Source: Parus major
Lineage: Eukaryota; Chordata; Aves; Passeriformes; Paridae
Length of the DNA stretch: 64,000 bases
Reading direction: 5' to 3'
NCBI RefSeq assembly: GCF_001522545.3
Contig: NC_031769.1
Coordinates: 5,827,999 to 5,891,998 of the forward strand
The position numbers were made by a program, and so were the translations under genes. The notes under the pieces were generated by a model. That model made no database searches and was not told the DNA's origin. It saw only the letters and a program-made list of their open reading frames with translations. How positions within the stretch are numbered: the first letter of the stretch is position 1; every line of letters starts with the position of its first letter. Shown piece after piece: positions 10,313 through 23,900 of the stretch.

Positions 10313-13300
10313 ACAACAGATAACAAGTAAGTGAGGAAACAACAGCATCTCTAAGCATGGCACATAATTTCTCTGTGTCAGGTTTGCTTTTTCCCAGGTT
10401 GTTCCCACCTATTGCAGTGTGGCAGCCAAGAGAGGGTGTCCTTGAAGACCCCTCACCAACAAATATTGCACTCCATCTGTCAAACCAATGGTTTCTCATT
10501 TAACCTTTGAACCTCTCTAAATGGCACCTCCAAAAGCCAAGGACCTGATCCCCTCCAAAGCGCAAAGGTTGGGCTCACAAGGCACTGATGTTATTCAGGA
10601 GCATCGTTCTCAGGAATGTTTTGATCTTCCAGCATTGAAGCCCTGACTCACAGCTCTAAGTCAGGATTAGAGGGACTTTTGGACCATAAAGTTACCATAT
10701 TAAAGTAAGTTACACTGCAGCTATATGGGACCATAAAGTCCTCGTCTGTGTTATAAGAATATCCAGAGATTTTAACTGCCATATTTCCAGGACAAATAGC
10801 AAAGGAGGCTCCCAGCCCATAAACCCCATCAGTTTATACTAATGAGCCAGACTAGGAAGAGGTAAAAGCAGAGGTGTGGGGGTGGCCCATGGACCAGCAT
10901 GCAGAGACTTACCAAGGGGCCACAATAAAAGGAGATTTGTCTTTTATGCTTTTTAATAGCTTCACACACAGCTCCTGCTCATTGAATCCTCCTCCTCACT
11001 CACAGGACTCCCATCATCTCCCTTTGCTGCTGCCTCTCTCCCTGGACCATCAGGCACACGCTTCAAATCCAAACCCTAAAACCTCCTTTCTTGGCAGGTT
11101 GATCCCATCCTCATGCATGCCAGCAGCCTGGCTCGGCAGCCCCACTCTGCTCACCACTTCATCTCGAGATAAAAGACTGCTTCAGGAGAAAGGATGTCAT
11201 TATTAGGGCTCAAACGTGCGCCACCCTTTCAATAAAGATGTAAAAGTTAATAATTGCGTGTGCAGACACACGTAGGCTGAGCCAGAGGATGTCGCTGACT
11301 GGGATGCACGGGAGGAGGAAGGAGGGAGGTGGCACTTTGTGCTGGGAGAGGAAACACATCCTCCAGCTGATTCAGGCAAACCTGCCCTGGCATTGCAGGA
11401 ACACAGTTCACAAATAGTATTGTGCTGTGAGGCAGGAAACAATGAAAAACCCTCATCGGATTAAAAAACCAACCTTGCCCAAAACCTCCTTGAAATGCTG
11501 GTGCTAATTTTAAGGTGTTAAATTAATCACCAGATGGTGCAGGGAAAAGTAACAGCATGCAGAAAGTCCCACTTGGAAGAGCTGCAGCCAAGATGGGGGG
11601 CATTAGCTCCCAAAAACCAGCCATTCCCTGTGGCCTTGCAGTGCCCTGGGAGGGAAGGAGAAATTCCTCTTCTGAGTCATGGCTGGGAGCACGAGGACAA
11701 TGGGGTGGCACCATGGGACCCAACTGGCATTGGGACCCAACTCTCCATCCATTGGGGTCGTAGCTCACACACTCTTTGCATTGGCCATGAGCTGTTGGGT
11801 GCCTGGAGAGGAAGACCCTTGGCATTCATGGCAGACTGCCCCAAGGCACCCAGGAAAGCAAATACTGCCTCAGGAGATTTTTATGGAACCACAGAAGCCT
11901 GGTTTCCTCTGGCTCTGTCTCATGAGGGGATTTTCCTTAAGGTGTGACATTTAATTCAATGTGCAAGAGCTTGATGAATCTGAGACTTGTGCTCAGCTGT
12001 CAGATTACTTAAAAATTATCCAACAGATTCAAAAAGCTATTTCAGGAGAGATGGAAAGAGGTTGTGGCAATTTTATCCCCGTTTTTTGAGAAACCACGTT
12101 AAAGACATGAAATAAGAAAGGACCTATCTCTAGAAAAAAAAGAAAGTGATGGAAAAAAAAGAATATTGAAGAATATCAAATCATAATTCCTGGACAAACC
12201 CCCTTAACTCCTTGCCAAAGATGGAAAGGCTGCCAATGGAAGAGAGAAAGAGTTAGTGGCTACTAACAGCATTTCAGGCAAGTGATGCTGGGGCTGACCT
12301 TCCCTCCTGATGCCCAGGTGCATCTGACCATGATCCCCACAGCAAAAGGGCTGTGGGCAGCTTTCCTCCACTGTGGCTGCTTAAAGGATGAAACACTGGG
12401 AATGAATTTGTAAATTTGAGTATTTGGCTTTAAGTCAAAACCCAAAAATATGAGATTCTTTTGTGGGTTTGGTTTAGAGGGAGGAATTGGGTTTGATGTC
12501 CACAAAGGCAGCTCCATGCTGTGCTATCCCTTCGCTGCCACAAGGCTGAGGAGTGAAGTGGTAAGAGACAATTTGCTCTCCAGATTGTCCAGGCCAGAGC
12601 CAAGGGAGCTGAGCAGGGTGTGACTCCTGGAGGTGAATCTTCAGGAGTGACCTCACTTATGTGAACAGCAATATTCCATGTCAGAGGCTTAGCAGGATTA
12701 GCATTCTGCTCAGCTCCTACAGCTGGTACAGCCCCACACAAATAACCATTAATGGAGCAGCAGCCAAGGAGTTGCTCCACATCCTCTGAATGGGCCATGC
12801 TTCAGCTTCTGGAGGAGCCTGTAATGTTTGCAAAGCAGTTTAGGACCAGGCACAGAAAATCCCTAGCTCAGGGCTTTCAAAACACCATCTTGCTTTGAAA
12901 AGCTCATAGATTTTTCACATACCTCAGTATGAGATACTTTGAGCTTATTAAATATGAAACAAACATGGGTCTTGCTCCTTCCCATGGAAAAATTTTTGGC
13001 TTGCTGCTGGGAATGGTGAGCACATCCTCTGGGCCTCCTCAGAGCAGCAACAGACCTGAGTGAGAAACTATCTCATGACTCAAGGGAGAGTTTCCATGTG
13101 AAATACACCTTGCTTGTCAAAAGACCTGGCCCACCTCCGACCAGCTGCTGAAAGTACCAATTTCTGCTGGTGATTAACCCACTCTCTGTACCTGAGTGCA
13201 CCACATGCTGCCTCCCAGAGCTGCCAGGGAAACTGGGAACACTGCAGAACATCTCCACAAAACATTCAACCCACACCCTCACTGGCAGAATACATCACCT

Positions 13301-14610
13301 GCTGCTGGAAATGGGAATCACCTTCCAGGCAATGGTTTTGGGTTCAATGTGTTGCCTTCAGCATGGATGCACTGTGACATAAAAATCTCTGGAATATCTC
13401 TACCAAGGGTGGCCATCCCACACCCTGACCCACCACCCATCCCAGGTCAGCAACACCTCGTGTCACCCGTGTGGGGTAAGGACTCCAAAGAAGTCCCTCA
13501 GACTCAGCAAACCCTGTTACAAAATAATGGATCTGACCAGGTTTCTGCTAGGAAAAACAGCTCTTCACCTTGGAGAGGGGACCTGCTGGTCAGGTTTAGC
13601 CAATTATGGTCCTGTTGTCAGTAATATTCTGTCCAGGGATCATCACACACCTCAGCATTTGACTGAGATGAGACTTGGACTTCACTTTGGAAAGTCTCAG
13701 AAAGCCTGGGGGGTGAAATCCTTTCAGTTTTCATTGTATTTCAAAGAAGTAAAAGTTCCAGTAGGGGAACAGGATATGCAAGGAAAAGCTGGATGCTAAG
13801 GACACCCATCACCCAGACCAGTTCAGCCACACTTCTGCATACTCACAATAGTTGAAGGGATCTGTGCAAAGGTTTTCACTCCCTCTCTCCAGTTGTCAAA
13901 AGGGAGCAATTTTGACCTTATTAGATGAAGTTGTGAAGATGAGTCACTATTAGCAAAACACTCTGAAGATGAGCAGTCCTGATTACATAAGGGCTAATTA
14001 GAAGCTGTTGATTTCTCCTTCTGGAGAGGCTCAGCAGTGTTAATTAGCAGGGTAAGCCCAGCAAGCCTGGGCACATCATCACCACCTGCACTGCGCTCGC
14101 ACAGCACCTGGGACATCTGCACCTTGTCCAGATATGACAGCACAGCTACTGCAGGCACACAGGAACAATGAAAAAACTTCTCCAGCTTTTTTATTCTCTA
14201 CCAGGGACTCACCAACCCTTTACAGAAGCTGGGAAGAAGCATTACAAAGCAGGCCCCACAGACCCAGAGCCAACTCCCCAAACTCCCCGTCATGGAGTTA
14301 ACCAGGCAGGGACAAACTTTGTTAGGCATGGAAAGAACAGGAAAAAGAAGGTTCATTAATTTATTTAGCACCTGCACTCCATCCTGCCCCTGCTGAGCTC
14401 ACCTGCCCCACTGCCTTACTCATCCTCAGCATTTCCAGGCACTGCAGCTTGGAGATGGGCAGCTCCAGCCCTGGGACTCAGGATCACTCACACAGCAAAG
14501 CAAGGAGTTGGACAAGGGTACAAACAAGGCAGGAGTCACTTCCAAGCCAGGGCACTGTAAATCCACACAAGTCAATGAGAGTTTAACATGACTTAGCATA
14601 ATCTTCACAT

Positions 14611-14830
14611 AACCACAGAATGGCTGGGATCAGCAGGCACTCCTGGAGGACACTTGGCCCAACCCCTGTTCAAGCAAGATCACCCAGAGCAGGTTGCTTG
14701 GGACCATGTCCAAGTGGCTTTTGAGTACGTCCAAGGTGGGAAACTGGTGGACTGTGCTCACCCTCACAGTAAAAAATAATTTGCTCATTTTCTCAACAGG
14801 AAAAGGACCTTTGCCCTTTTACCTTTGCAA
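14611..14830 (-). mobile_element. CR1 LINE fragment (diverged, 3' part)
   Basis: The plus strand starts accacagaatggctggg, then carries the CR1 words for 'tcacccagagcaggttgc', 'accatgtccaagtggctttt' and 'caccctcacagtaaa' in the order expected of the reverse complement of a CR1 3' end. The element is therefore on the minus strand. It is 5'-truncated and diverged, with no coding capacity left. The right boundary is approximate. Confidence 0.75.
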
Positions 14831-15380
14831 ATGATCATCCCTGAAGAATAGTTATTAAGTCTACGTAATTCTTTTCCTAGCCTGGATCAGAGAACTTATA
14901 CAAGACTGTATAAATTCATCAAGGAAAGCAGCAGTTTGCTACAAAGCATTATTCTGTACCTGTACATAACAGGACTTCCACAACTGCCCAGCCCCTCCCC
15001 ACCTTCAGGGCTGTCAGGGTGAAAATCCAACCTGTGCCAGCTCAGTACAAGGAAGCACAAGGCTGCCCCACCCTCTGTTAGACTCCAGCTGCTGAAGGTG
15101 CCATCCTGAGAAGCCAGGTGAAATCTCTGCAGCCAAGGATGAGGAGGAATTCACTGATCATGCTTGACTACACATTTCAGCAGAACTGCAAGACTATTGC
15201 ACATGGCTGGTCTTTAGATCTTATTAGCAGAGAAAGGCTTGGACAAGTGGAATAATTTCCATTTTTTACTGGATGAAGCAGAAAGAGGAAGAAGGGAACA
15301 ACATATGTGGATGAGTTCAGTCGTTCAGCTATTATGGAAAATGCAAGAGCAGTACACATCTCTCAGTGCTGAGTACATTA

Positions 15381-15745
15381 ACTGAGCTGGAAGGGACCCA
15401 AAAGCCCATCCAGTTCCAACCCCCCTGCCACAGGCAGGTTCACTTTCTGCTAAACCAGGTTGCTCAAAGCCCCATCCATTCTGGCTTTGTGGAGCATCCA
15501 TAAACTCTGGGCAGCCTGTTCCAGTGTATCACTGCCCTTAAGAATTTTTTCTATTAATTACTCTAAACCTACTCCCTTGCAGTTTGAAGCCATTTTCCCT
15601 TGTCCTATCACTACAAAGCCTCGTGAAATGTTCCTTTCAAGTCCCAGAAATTCCCACTACAAATCATCCAGAGAATCTGCACTTGCCTTTAAGCCCTTTT
15701 GGAAAGCCTCACAGCTGGAAGGCAGGACCCGAGTTACCCCAGACT
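15381..15745 (-). mobile_element. CR1 LINE fragment (3' part)
   Basis: The reverse-complement CR1 landmarks appear in order: 'ctggaagggaccc', 'gttccaaccccc', 'accaggttgctcaaagcccc', 'cagcctgttccagtgt' and 'cccttgtcctatcactac'. The final 90 bases are more diverged but still show 'ctggaaggca' and 'ttaccccaga'. The element is minus-strand and 5'-truncated, like most avian CR1 copies. It lies about 1.2 kb beyond the RHEB poly(A) site. Confidence 0.85.
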
Positions 15746-16910
15746 GTTAAACTGCATGTGCCCTTATGCATCTCCTTTAAAACTCTTAGCAGCTGGCACA
15801 CCTCAAGAAGCAATGCAGCAACTGGGGTTAGACTGATGCCAGTACACCTGCAGCCAGGTTTTTCTGACAAAAAAACACAGCAGATGTGGTCACTGAGGTT
15901 TGTTTTACTCCACAATTTCCACCCTGTGACGCAGAACACAACACTGTGTGTGTGATGCAACGCCACAGCCTCGGGTCATGCAAGAGCTCATCAGTGCCTG
16001 GGATGGGGCACTGAAGGACCACACTGAACTGACACACCCCGTGCTGGGCTCCTCCAGCCATGCCCTGCAGCCTCAGCCCTTCCACCAGAGCCAAGCTACC
16101 CTCGCTCCAGTGCTGCAGGTTCTTGGGCAGCAAACAGCCCCAGCTCAGTCTGGTTCCCAAGTCAAAGCATGGACTCGTTTCCCTGAATGAGCTCCCTGCT
16201 GAACTCCAGCAATCCATCGTGCATAACAATCATCCAGCCACTCAACCTGTGCTTGGCACAAGGTGTGAGAATTCATAGAAAACAGGGTTTTCAGAAACAC
16301 TGGGAAGTATCCTAAGTGGAGAAAAAGGGCAATTTTTTTTTTACCAGTTACCCTCATGATGACCAAAGAAAATACCAGGCTTTCCTACATGCACTGTTGA
16401 GAGGTTTAGACCATTTTTATATCATATGAGGGAACAAGCATACAAAGAAAATAAAGAACCAAATGCATGATTTCTATCTTTTAGCACAGACTGGAAGGTA
16501 AAACTAATTATGGCTGCAAAAACACTCCAACTTTCCTATGCACTCCTGTCAGAAATTAAGTTTTCAAATGAACACAAAAATGCAGGCTAAACACTTCATT
16601 TAATTAGCTGTTCCCCAAGTCAGCCTTGTTTGTTTTTACTGTTTTGGGTTTTGTTCTGCTGTTCTATATAAAGTAGGTCAACTGCAAATTTTTTAAATAT
16701 AGAGTAGTAAGTAGTTTGTTACCAGACTTGAAATATTACGGCTTGCTAAGCCTCCCATCCAAAAGCCAAGGAAAAGCTTGGAGTTGGTCAGAGAAAGCTG
16801 TGCAGGAACCCTGAACTGTGCACGGCCAGGCAGCAGGAGGCCGCTCACCTCTACCAGGAGCACAGGAATTCACAACAAACAGCCCACACTGATTTGTTCA
16901 GGACGTGCAA

Positions 16911-16916
16911 TTTATT
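16911..16916 (-). terminator. RHEB: RHEB distal poly(A) signal (AATAAA)
   Basis: The plus-strand tttatt is AATAAA on the RHEB strand. A GT-rich run containing TGTGGGCTGTTTGTTGTG follows about 20 bases downstream, a good downstream element. Cleavage is expected near 16895, giving a 3' UTR of about 0.9 kb. Confidence 0.7.
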
Positions 16917-17394
16917 TTAAATGACATTTTTGTTCTCTTAACAAGTCTACGCTCGTGACCTGAATAAATCCACTCCATCCTGACAGCACTCCCAGTCACA
17001 AGTCCACGTGAACAGTCCGTAGCGCAGGAACTCGGGGTGGCTCTGCACGCCCTTTACTCAATGGTTACAGAGGAAAAACACAGAGCAGGTTCTGACTGAA
17101 ACCCAGGACTTCCCTTCCAAATAAAGCTGGCACTTGTCTCTCCTTCCCGTGAGCGGGCACAAAGCAAAGCAGAGCTGCTTGGCCACCCTGGAGTTCCAGT
17201 AGCAAAAACGTTTGGGATCACTCGCAAACAACTTCCCGAGCAACAGTCAAACAATCCATTGGCTCCAAGGATCTCACGCCTCCTCTTAAGGTCAGCAGGT
17301 GAACATTTTTCACAAAAAAAAACCAAAAAAAAAAAACTTGATATGGAGTAATCAACAAAAAATTATAAACAGAACATTTAAGGTTTGCAGCTAT

Positions 17395-17400
17395 TTTATT
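17395..17400 (-). terminator. RHEB: RHEB proximal poly(A) signal candidate
   Basis: A second minus-strand AATAAA (plus-strand tttatt) lies about 420 bases past the stop codon. The downstream region is A-rich with little GT content, so it looks weaker than the distal signal. It would give a shorter 3' UTR isoform if used. Confidence 0.45.
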
Positions 17401-17683
17401 TACAAGTATACATTTAACACAAAGAAACACTGATATCCAAGCCTAGTTAATAGTAGTGTAACAATATGCATCATTTTGATGATTATTCTAACCAACAAAC
17501 TACACTGAAAAATTAATGCCAGTAAAATTCTTGGTCATAATATTAAGAAATACAATATATAAATTGAAAATATGATTGCTTAAAATTTGAAAATGGAAGT
17601 GAAGCCATTTGCACAGGAGTCAGAGTTTAACATAATCTGAAGGGAAAGGCTCCAAACCAACTGTTTATCTTTCAGGTTAACAG

Positions 17684-17737
17684 AAGAAAAAAAAAAAAAT
17701 TAAAAAAAGGGAAAAAAAAAAAAAAAAAAAAAAGAAG
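17684..17737. repeat. A/G homopurine tract (U-rich in RHEB 3' UTR)
   Basis: Runs of 13, 7 and 22 A with a few other bases lie about 85-140 bases past the RHEB stop codon. In the RHEB transcript this is a long U-rich run. Confidence 0.85.
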
Positions 17738-17820
17738 CATAGTTTATCCTTAAAGATAATGGGCAGTTTTGCTTCTTCAGGTAGAATGTATTCCCAGTGT
17801 TTTCAGGTTCTGCAGTGGAA

Positions 17821-17913
17821 TTACATTACTGAGCATGAAGACTTCCCTTGTGAAGCTGCCCCATCGATTTTTTCTGCCTCCAAAATTATCCTCTTAAAAA
17901 CATCAACGGCAGT
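17821..17913 (-). CDS. RHEB: RHEB exon 8 (C-terminus, CaaX box)
   Basis: This exon codes residues 155-184, starting [15 protein letters not shown] and ending SSCSVM then TAA. The terminal CSVM is the farnesylation signal needed for membrane attachment. Position 170 is Ile, a conservative change in the EKxDG segment. The acceptor cag sits at 17914-17916 and the join is phase 0 after Gln154. Confidence 0.97.
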   Translation of the reverse strand, partial: TAVDVFKRIILEAEKIDGAASQGKSSCSVM

Positions 17914-20900
17914 CTGCAAAGAGAGAGCACACCATTAGGAGGGAGGGGGGACTGCCCACTTACTGAAAGAACAACTGAAAAAATGTTAGCAGTTTCACCA
18001 ACTACATCAGCAGATAAACCCACATCCAATGCTTATTCCAAAAGTGAGGAGGGCAAACACAGTAATTTTGGTTTCAAAGGGAAGTGCAAACCTCTATCCA
18101 CAGCAATCCTCAGCAGGGAGGGCAGGCACAAACTGAGCCAGATTCACAACAGAGCTAATAACTGAAATCACCTCACTTTGCCTGGTGAGCCTGCCCTGGT
18201 GACTGACAGCACAGAATGTTTGGATGCTGTGCTGCTCCAGAAAATAAACCAATCCGTTTGCTCTCAGTAATCTTTAAGATAAGGAACAATTACAGAAGGC
18301 AGCAGATTTTTCAGGTCTCAACACTGACTTTGCACAGCTCAGTATAAGGGGTGACTTTATTACACTTGATTTTCTCATTGTCCCTATGAGTAAGATCAGT
18401 ATTAGACATGGTGCAAGGACACAAGGGGAAAGCACAAACTGAACTATCACTAATATTAAGCAATATCCTTTGATAAAGATCTCCTGAGAGAAAAGGGGTT
18501 ACATTTTAAATAGCCTGAACTGCATGACTAGAGCTTCAATGTGTGCATCTTCAGCTTGGAAATGATCTCCTGACCATCTCAGGCTGCCATCTGATTCAAC
18601 CTCTGGCCATCTACTTCAGGAATTCCAAGCACAGGAAAGTATTTATGTAAAAGCAGTCATGCTAGAAAGAGGATAAAAAGGGGGTTTTGCTGGTTTTAAG
18701 CAGCAGGCTGAAGAGCACCCTGTGATTTATGGCTACATACTCTGATTTAACAGATGTTTTTCCACCTCCACAAGACATAATTCTTAACTGGATCACTTCC
18801 AAATTAATCTCATTGACTGAAGCCCCACAGCAATCTTAACAAGATTAGATTTAATGTTCAAGTTTCCCACATATATACTGTTTGTGCACAGTACGATCTC
18901 TGGAACTATTTAAAGTACTTCAGCAGCTGGAAAATAGGGTATTCCTCCATATAATGGAGTTTCCTGCAATCCCAACAGAACTGGCTCGTTAGTTCAGTAA
19001 TGATACAACACATTTCCTGGGCAAATTAAGACTTTAGTAGAACCATGGCCAGGACTGCAGTTGCTATCAAACTGCTTCCACTAATGACAAGTTTCCCTTA
19101 ATCAAAACCTGGTGGTGCACTGATTTACAAATATACTGCACCATCATTTTCTTAGAGTCAAAATTTTCAGTGGTTTCATTTTAACACTCAAGTTCTTTTT
19201 GCCCATGTGTCACAGCACCCATTAAAACTCCACAACTTACTCTGTCAACCAAAAAGCTGTACATTCCGTCAAAGATGAGCTGTTTGAAGCACTAAGATGT
19301 AGGAGTTCACAGGGTATGTTAATTCATTTCACAGAAAATATAGATTCAGTGTGAAGGTTTAATTACTGTCCTACGGTGAACGCCTTGGAATTCAGCTCAA
19401 ACATGCTGAAGAGTTTTAGATTGACCCTTTAAACAACACAGGAAGATGTTCTGTGACAAAGAATAAAGGATGCAGCCAGACTTTATATGCATCTGCCTCC
19501 ATATGGTCCAATTATGGAATGTGGGTCACACCCAGCCCACAGGAAGCCATCTGGCTTTTCCCTCTACCTTTCTCCCAGAGCAAACAGAAGAGATGCCAGC
19601 CTGGGCAACACCTGCTGCCCACAGAGCCCAGCAGCGAGCAGGGGACACCAGAGGCTCAGCTGCTGCTGCAGATGTGCCCTCGGTGTGAGCAGGACAGGCA
19701 GCTCGGGAGGCAAATTCCCTGCACGGGCAGGAATGTGCTGCCAGGAGCCAGCAGGAGGGTGCAACCACCCAAATCCAGCCCACAGTGCTGGAGTCACCCT
19801 TTGGCAAGTGTTTTGCTATTTCAAGGAGGAAACTCTCAGCTGCTCACACTACTGATTTATCCTAGCACAGAACTGGGCACAGGAATTCGAACAATAGCCA
19901 GGTAGGTAAAAGAGGGTTTTTTCTCCCCATCCTTTGCCATTCCAAACATGTCAGAACCCTGGATTCCAAACTACTCTGAAGCATTTACTAAGCAGTGCAT
20001 CTTCTGAGCTCCAAGACGAAGCTGCCCTTGAAAAAAGAAGCACAACCAAGCAATTAGTTTTTAAGAGAGCTCCATTTTGGTAAGAAACAAATTTTTTGCT
20101 ACTTCCTTGCTCCTTACGTGATTTATCTAATGCATGTTGCATAACTGGATGGACACAATTTAGCTGCTTGTTACTTCCTAAATTCTTCCAGTAGAAGTTG
20201 GCTTCCAGCTTCACCTGGGTTTAAGACCACTTTGGATTCTAGCTGTATTTTCAAGAGTGACTTTATTGCACCAGGATTAAGATGAAGCACTCTATTACTG
20301 CCTAGATGTCACTGCCTAGGGAATTCCACAAGAAAAAAACTTGAAATTCCTGAAGTTAGCTGAAGCAGCTCAAGATGTCTGGCAATAATTAAGCATCTTA
20401 AGAAGATATGACAGTAACAGCCCAGCAGTCATCACAGAGTCTTTTCCATTAAGTGTCAGGACTGCCTTCCCAAAGCCCAGGGATTTCCCTTGATGACTGA
20501 TGTGCTGGTGATATGCAGACTCCTCCCAAAGTCCTACCAGGTCACACATGTCTGGAGGAACTGGCACATACTCAAGTTTATCTGACCTTGAGAACTCCTG
20601 CCAGCCACTATCATTTATCATCACCACAGCTTTCATCTTTGCCTCTCTCACTTTCCATCTACTCCAAGTCATGCCACTTCTGGGATGTGTTATCTTTTGA
20701 TAACTCTTGGCAGAATAGGCAGTTTGTTTAAGTTAATCTATAGAACTATTTTAATTGCCCAGTGTAATTTGGTTATTTATGCTCCATGGACTCTCACAGA
20801 TGCTCCAAAATGGATTTTTAGAGGGGTTAAAGCAGAAAGGTAGAAAAGAGGGGAAAAAAGCCTTTGCTATCAGGGACATCCCCTCTCCTCACCACTGTGA

Positions 20901-23900
20901 AGAGCATCATGTACACAACCACTCTCAGACCAGCACACCAGAAATTGTCACATTTCTGCTCCAAATCCTCCAAATACAGATGGGTCTTGGTTTCAGAGAG
21001 AATTAACAGATATACCCTCAGTCAAGAAGCTTTGAACTCTCTGCTCAGGTTCCAAATCCCTCATCCAGTTTAGCTCATTCCTAAAGCATAAACCAGCTTT
21101 CTTTTAAGCAAACAGAAGCTGAAGCACTTTTGGAAGGAGTTTGGAATTAATCTGGATAGTCCAGTTACATTTGCAGTACCCAAGCCATTGCAGGTGATTA
21201 TTTGGATGAACCTCAATACAGAAAGTGCCAACCAACTTCATTTTCCAGCAATGTTGGCTTATATAAGGTGAACACTCAGTACCAGGAAAATGACAACACA
21301 GCTTGTTACCCAGTTCAGAACAAACCCTTCCCCCCCCAGACCAGACACAGCTTGAGAGTAAGAGAAGATACCCTGTCCTGACAGAAGTCTATGTATCAGC
21401 ACTTTTAGTCCTGTCAGATTAGGATTTGGAGGAGAAAACCCAAATGAGTTCAGAAGTGCTACTGCTCCAACTCACAGGGAGGGATGTTACAATTCCTGGT
21501 GTCTCCTTCTCCCACAGCACCTCACAACTCCAGACTCTACACTTGGCTCTCAAAACTCCATCTTCCACCTCTTCAGAGCTGGAGATGTATGAGAAGACTG
21601 AGGCAGCTGTGCCAGTGTTGGGCTCCTTCCCACTTTATTCCACATGTCCCAAGCCTCCAAAGGAAACACGCCAGAGAGCCTGAAGGATGGTCACATGCTG
21701 TGGGCACCTGTCTCAGAAGTGACATCTGATCTGCCAGACTTCTGAAGATGGACAAATTTACCAAGTGTACCCAAGTGTATTATATAGCAGGCATGAAGCA
21801 GGAATTGTATTCTGGCACCTGCCTCTAACAACCTGCTCCTAAATGCAGAGGGACGGAATTTACAGCAACCTGTGATCACTGTTCTGAAGGATCCTGCAGA
21901 AAGGAAGATCTTTGACAGCCAGAATGCACAGGACTTCTGAATTCTTTTTGTGGGATTTGTCCAGGACTGTCCAGGATTTTGACTATCTGACATACAACTG
22001 CCATTCTGATTTCCCTGAAGGGTACCACATTTGATATATAAACTCCAGCTGGGAGCTTAACTTAATACAGTAACACAAATACCTGGCAGTACAGGGGACT
22101 TTGTCAGTGCAGCAAGTTAACATACAGGACATAACAAGCATCCTACAAAGCTTGTAGCTTCTTTACAAAAATAAACATGACATTTTTCTCCTTGGTTCAA
22201 GAACAATAAAAACTCCAGAAAAGTTATCAGTAAGATATTTTTCTGCTGGATATGGATTGCTGTGGTATTACACATTGAGAACATATGCCAAATGAAAGAG
22301 AGCAGGCAACAGCTTTGCCTAATCCAGAAGTATTAAACTATTTAAAGGGGTGGAAAAAAAAGACCAGACATTTTTAACAGGTTTATTCTTTACACTGTCA
22401 ATTTAATTTCCTCTGGTATGCATTTGAAGCTCTCCAGAATAGAGAGAAGATATTGAGAAATTTCATGCTTCCATCATGTGCCGTTTTGACAAGGTTAATG
22501 CAAGTCTTAGCCAGAAACAGAAATACTGATAAACTAACTCCAAGTGTTCTATATCCCATAGCAAAAAAATAATCCAAGTTTTTCTTTCAGAGAAAAATCC
22601 AGCTTCACTCAAGTAACTTGTACTATTGTTGACCATAATCAGCCAAAATGATTATTCCCCCATTAGAGCGACTCAGCCTGCCCAGCACTTTAAACACGAG
22701 GGTTCATCCTCTTACACCACCTCACTGCTCTGCCAGCAGTGACTCCTGTTTAAGGTGAAAGACCCTGTTCCACCCACCTTGTGGATATGAGTTTGTCACT
22801 AAGTGTTCTGATATGTTCAGTCAAGCTGAACTTTCAGTTCTTTCACTTCCTCCTCCCATTGACACTTGCAGGGAAAAACTTGTGTACATATACCTGAGTG
22901 CAGACAGCTGTTCTGCTTCCATCTACACAAAATATCTGTACAGTGCATGCAAATATTTTAGCTTCCCTTATTTAGTGAAACTCTGAGTCATCCATTACAC
23001 TGCTATTTGAATAAAGTGACTCTTAAATCCATTACCTGATTTTCTTTAGCAGAAGATTCCAAGAAAGCTGCATTCCAGGATTCTGCTAAAGCTTTCCCTT
23101 CTTCATAGCTGATCACCCTGACCAGAGAAAGAAAAATATCTTTCTTATAACTTGCAGAAGAATTGGAATCTGATATGTTAAAAAATACCTTAGAGTACCA
23201 AAGCACTTAAGTGTATTGTAATAGGAATGTCTTGTGAAGTCTGATCCAAAGCATTTGCTTTTGGCTGCTGTCAAATGCACTTCTGGGCCAGGTAAAACTG
23301 CTCTGTGACCCAGAAAAGCAGTTGTCCCAAAGTATTGCTTTGTTTTCATAATCTATAATATCTGGTATTGCTGCTATGACAAATACACTTCTGATACTTA
23401 CTTTGAAAAAAACCCAGAGTGTTAAATGACTGTCCCTGGAACCTCACTGCAAAAATCAACATTACAACAGAAGTTCATGGCTCGTAGTTCACATTCTGAA
23501 CACAATTCCTTTGCCAGTAACTTATTTTGACCTAAAATTTGATTTTAGCTCTGGAAAGCCAAGAATAAACCCAGCGCGCTGCAGCCACAGGAATGCGGGC
23601 TGCTGCCTTGCATTTCCCACATTCTGGAGTTCACATACCGTTCCATATGCAGGTCTTTTTTATTCCCAACCAGCATAATGGGTATTCTGTGAAAGAAAGT
23701 TCAGAACTTCAGAACAGTTACAGTATACTGAACAAAGCACTAGCAACATGCCTGCAATGAAATGAGATGAAAGTGTCACTACTTACTGGACTTTTCCCAC
23801 CATATCCAATAACTTGCCATGGATAACTTTTATCACTTCAAAACTGCAAAATAAAGGGATGAAGTCACACATGCACTCTGATGTTTATCCTCAATACCCA

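Larger units (their letters stand above)
10313..16890. other. Intergenic between CRYGN 5' end and RHEB 3' end
   Basis: Two diverged CR1 LINE fragments (annotated separately) are the only recognised elements. The short open frames have no family resemblance. Distal CRYGN regulatory DNA could lie in the 10.3-11.5 kb part, but no specific site stands out. Confidence 0.65.
16895..17820 (-). other. RHEB: RHEB 3' UTR
   Basis: This runs from the base after the RHEB stop codon to the expected cleavage site beyond the distal AATAAA. It contains a very U-rich tract (in RNA sense) at 17684-17737, AT-rich sequence in the middle and a second AATAAA at 17395-17400. The end is inferred from the signal plus a GT-rich downstream element, so the boundary is approximate. 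Confidence 0.65.

Noticed and set aside
19453..19905. 150-codon open frame and shadows in RHEB intron 7
   Set aside because: The GC-rich intron patch keeps both strands open. The Gln/Pro/Cys-rich product has no recognisable domain.
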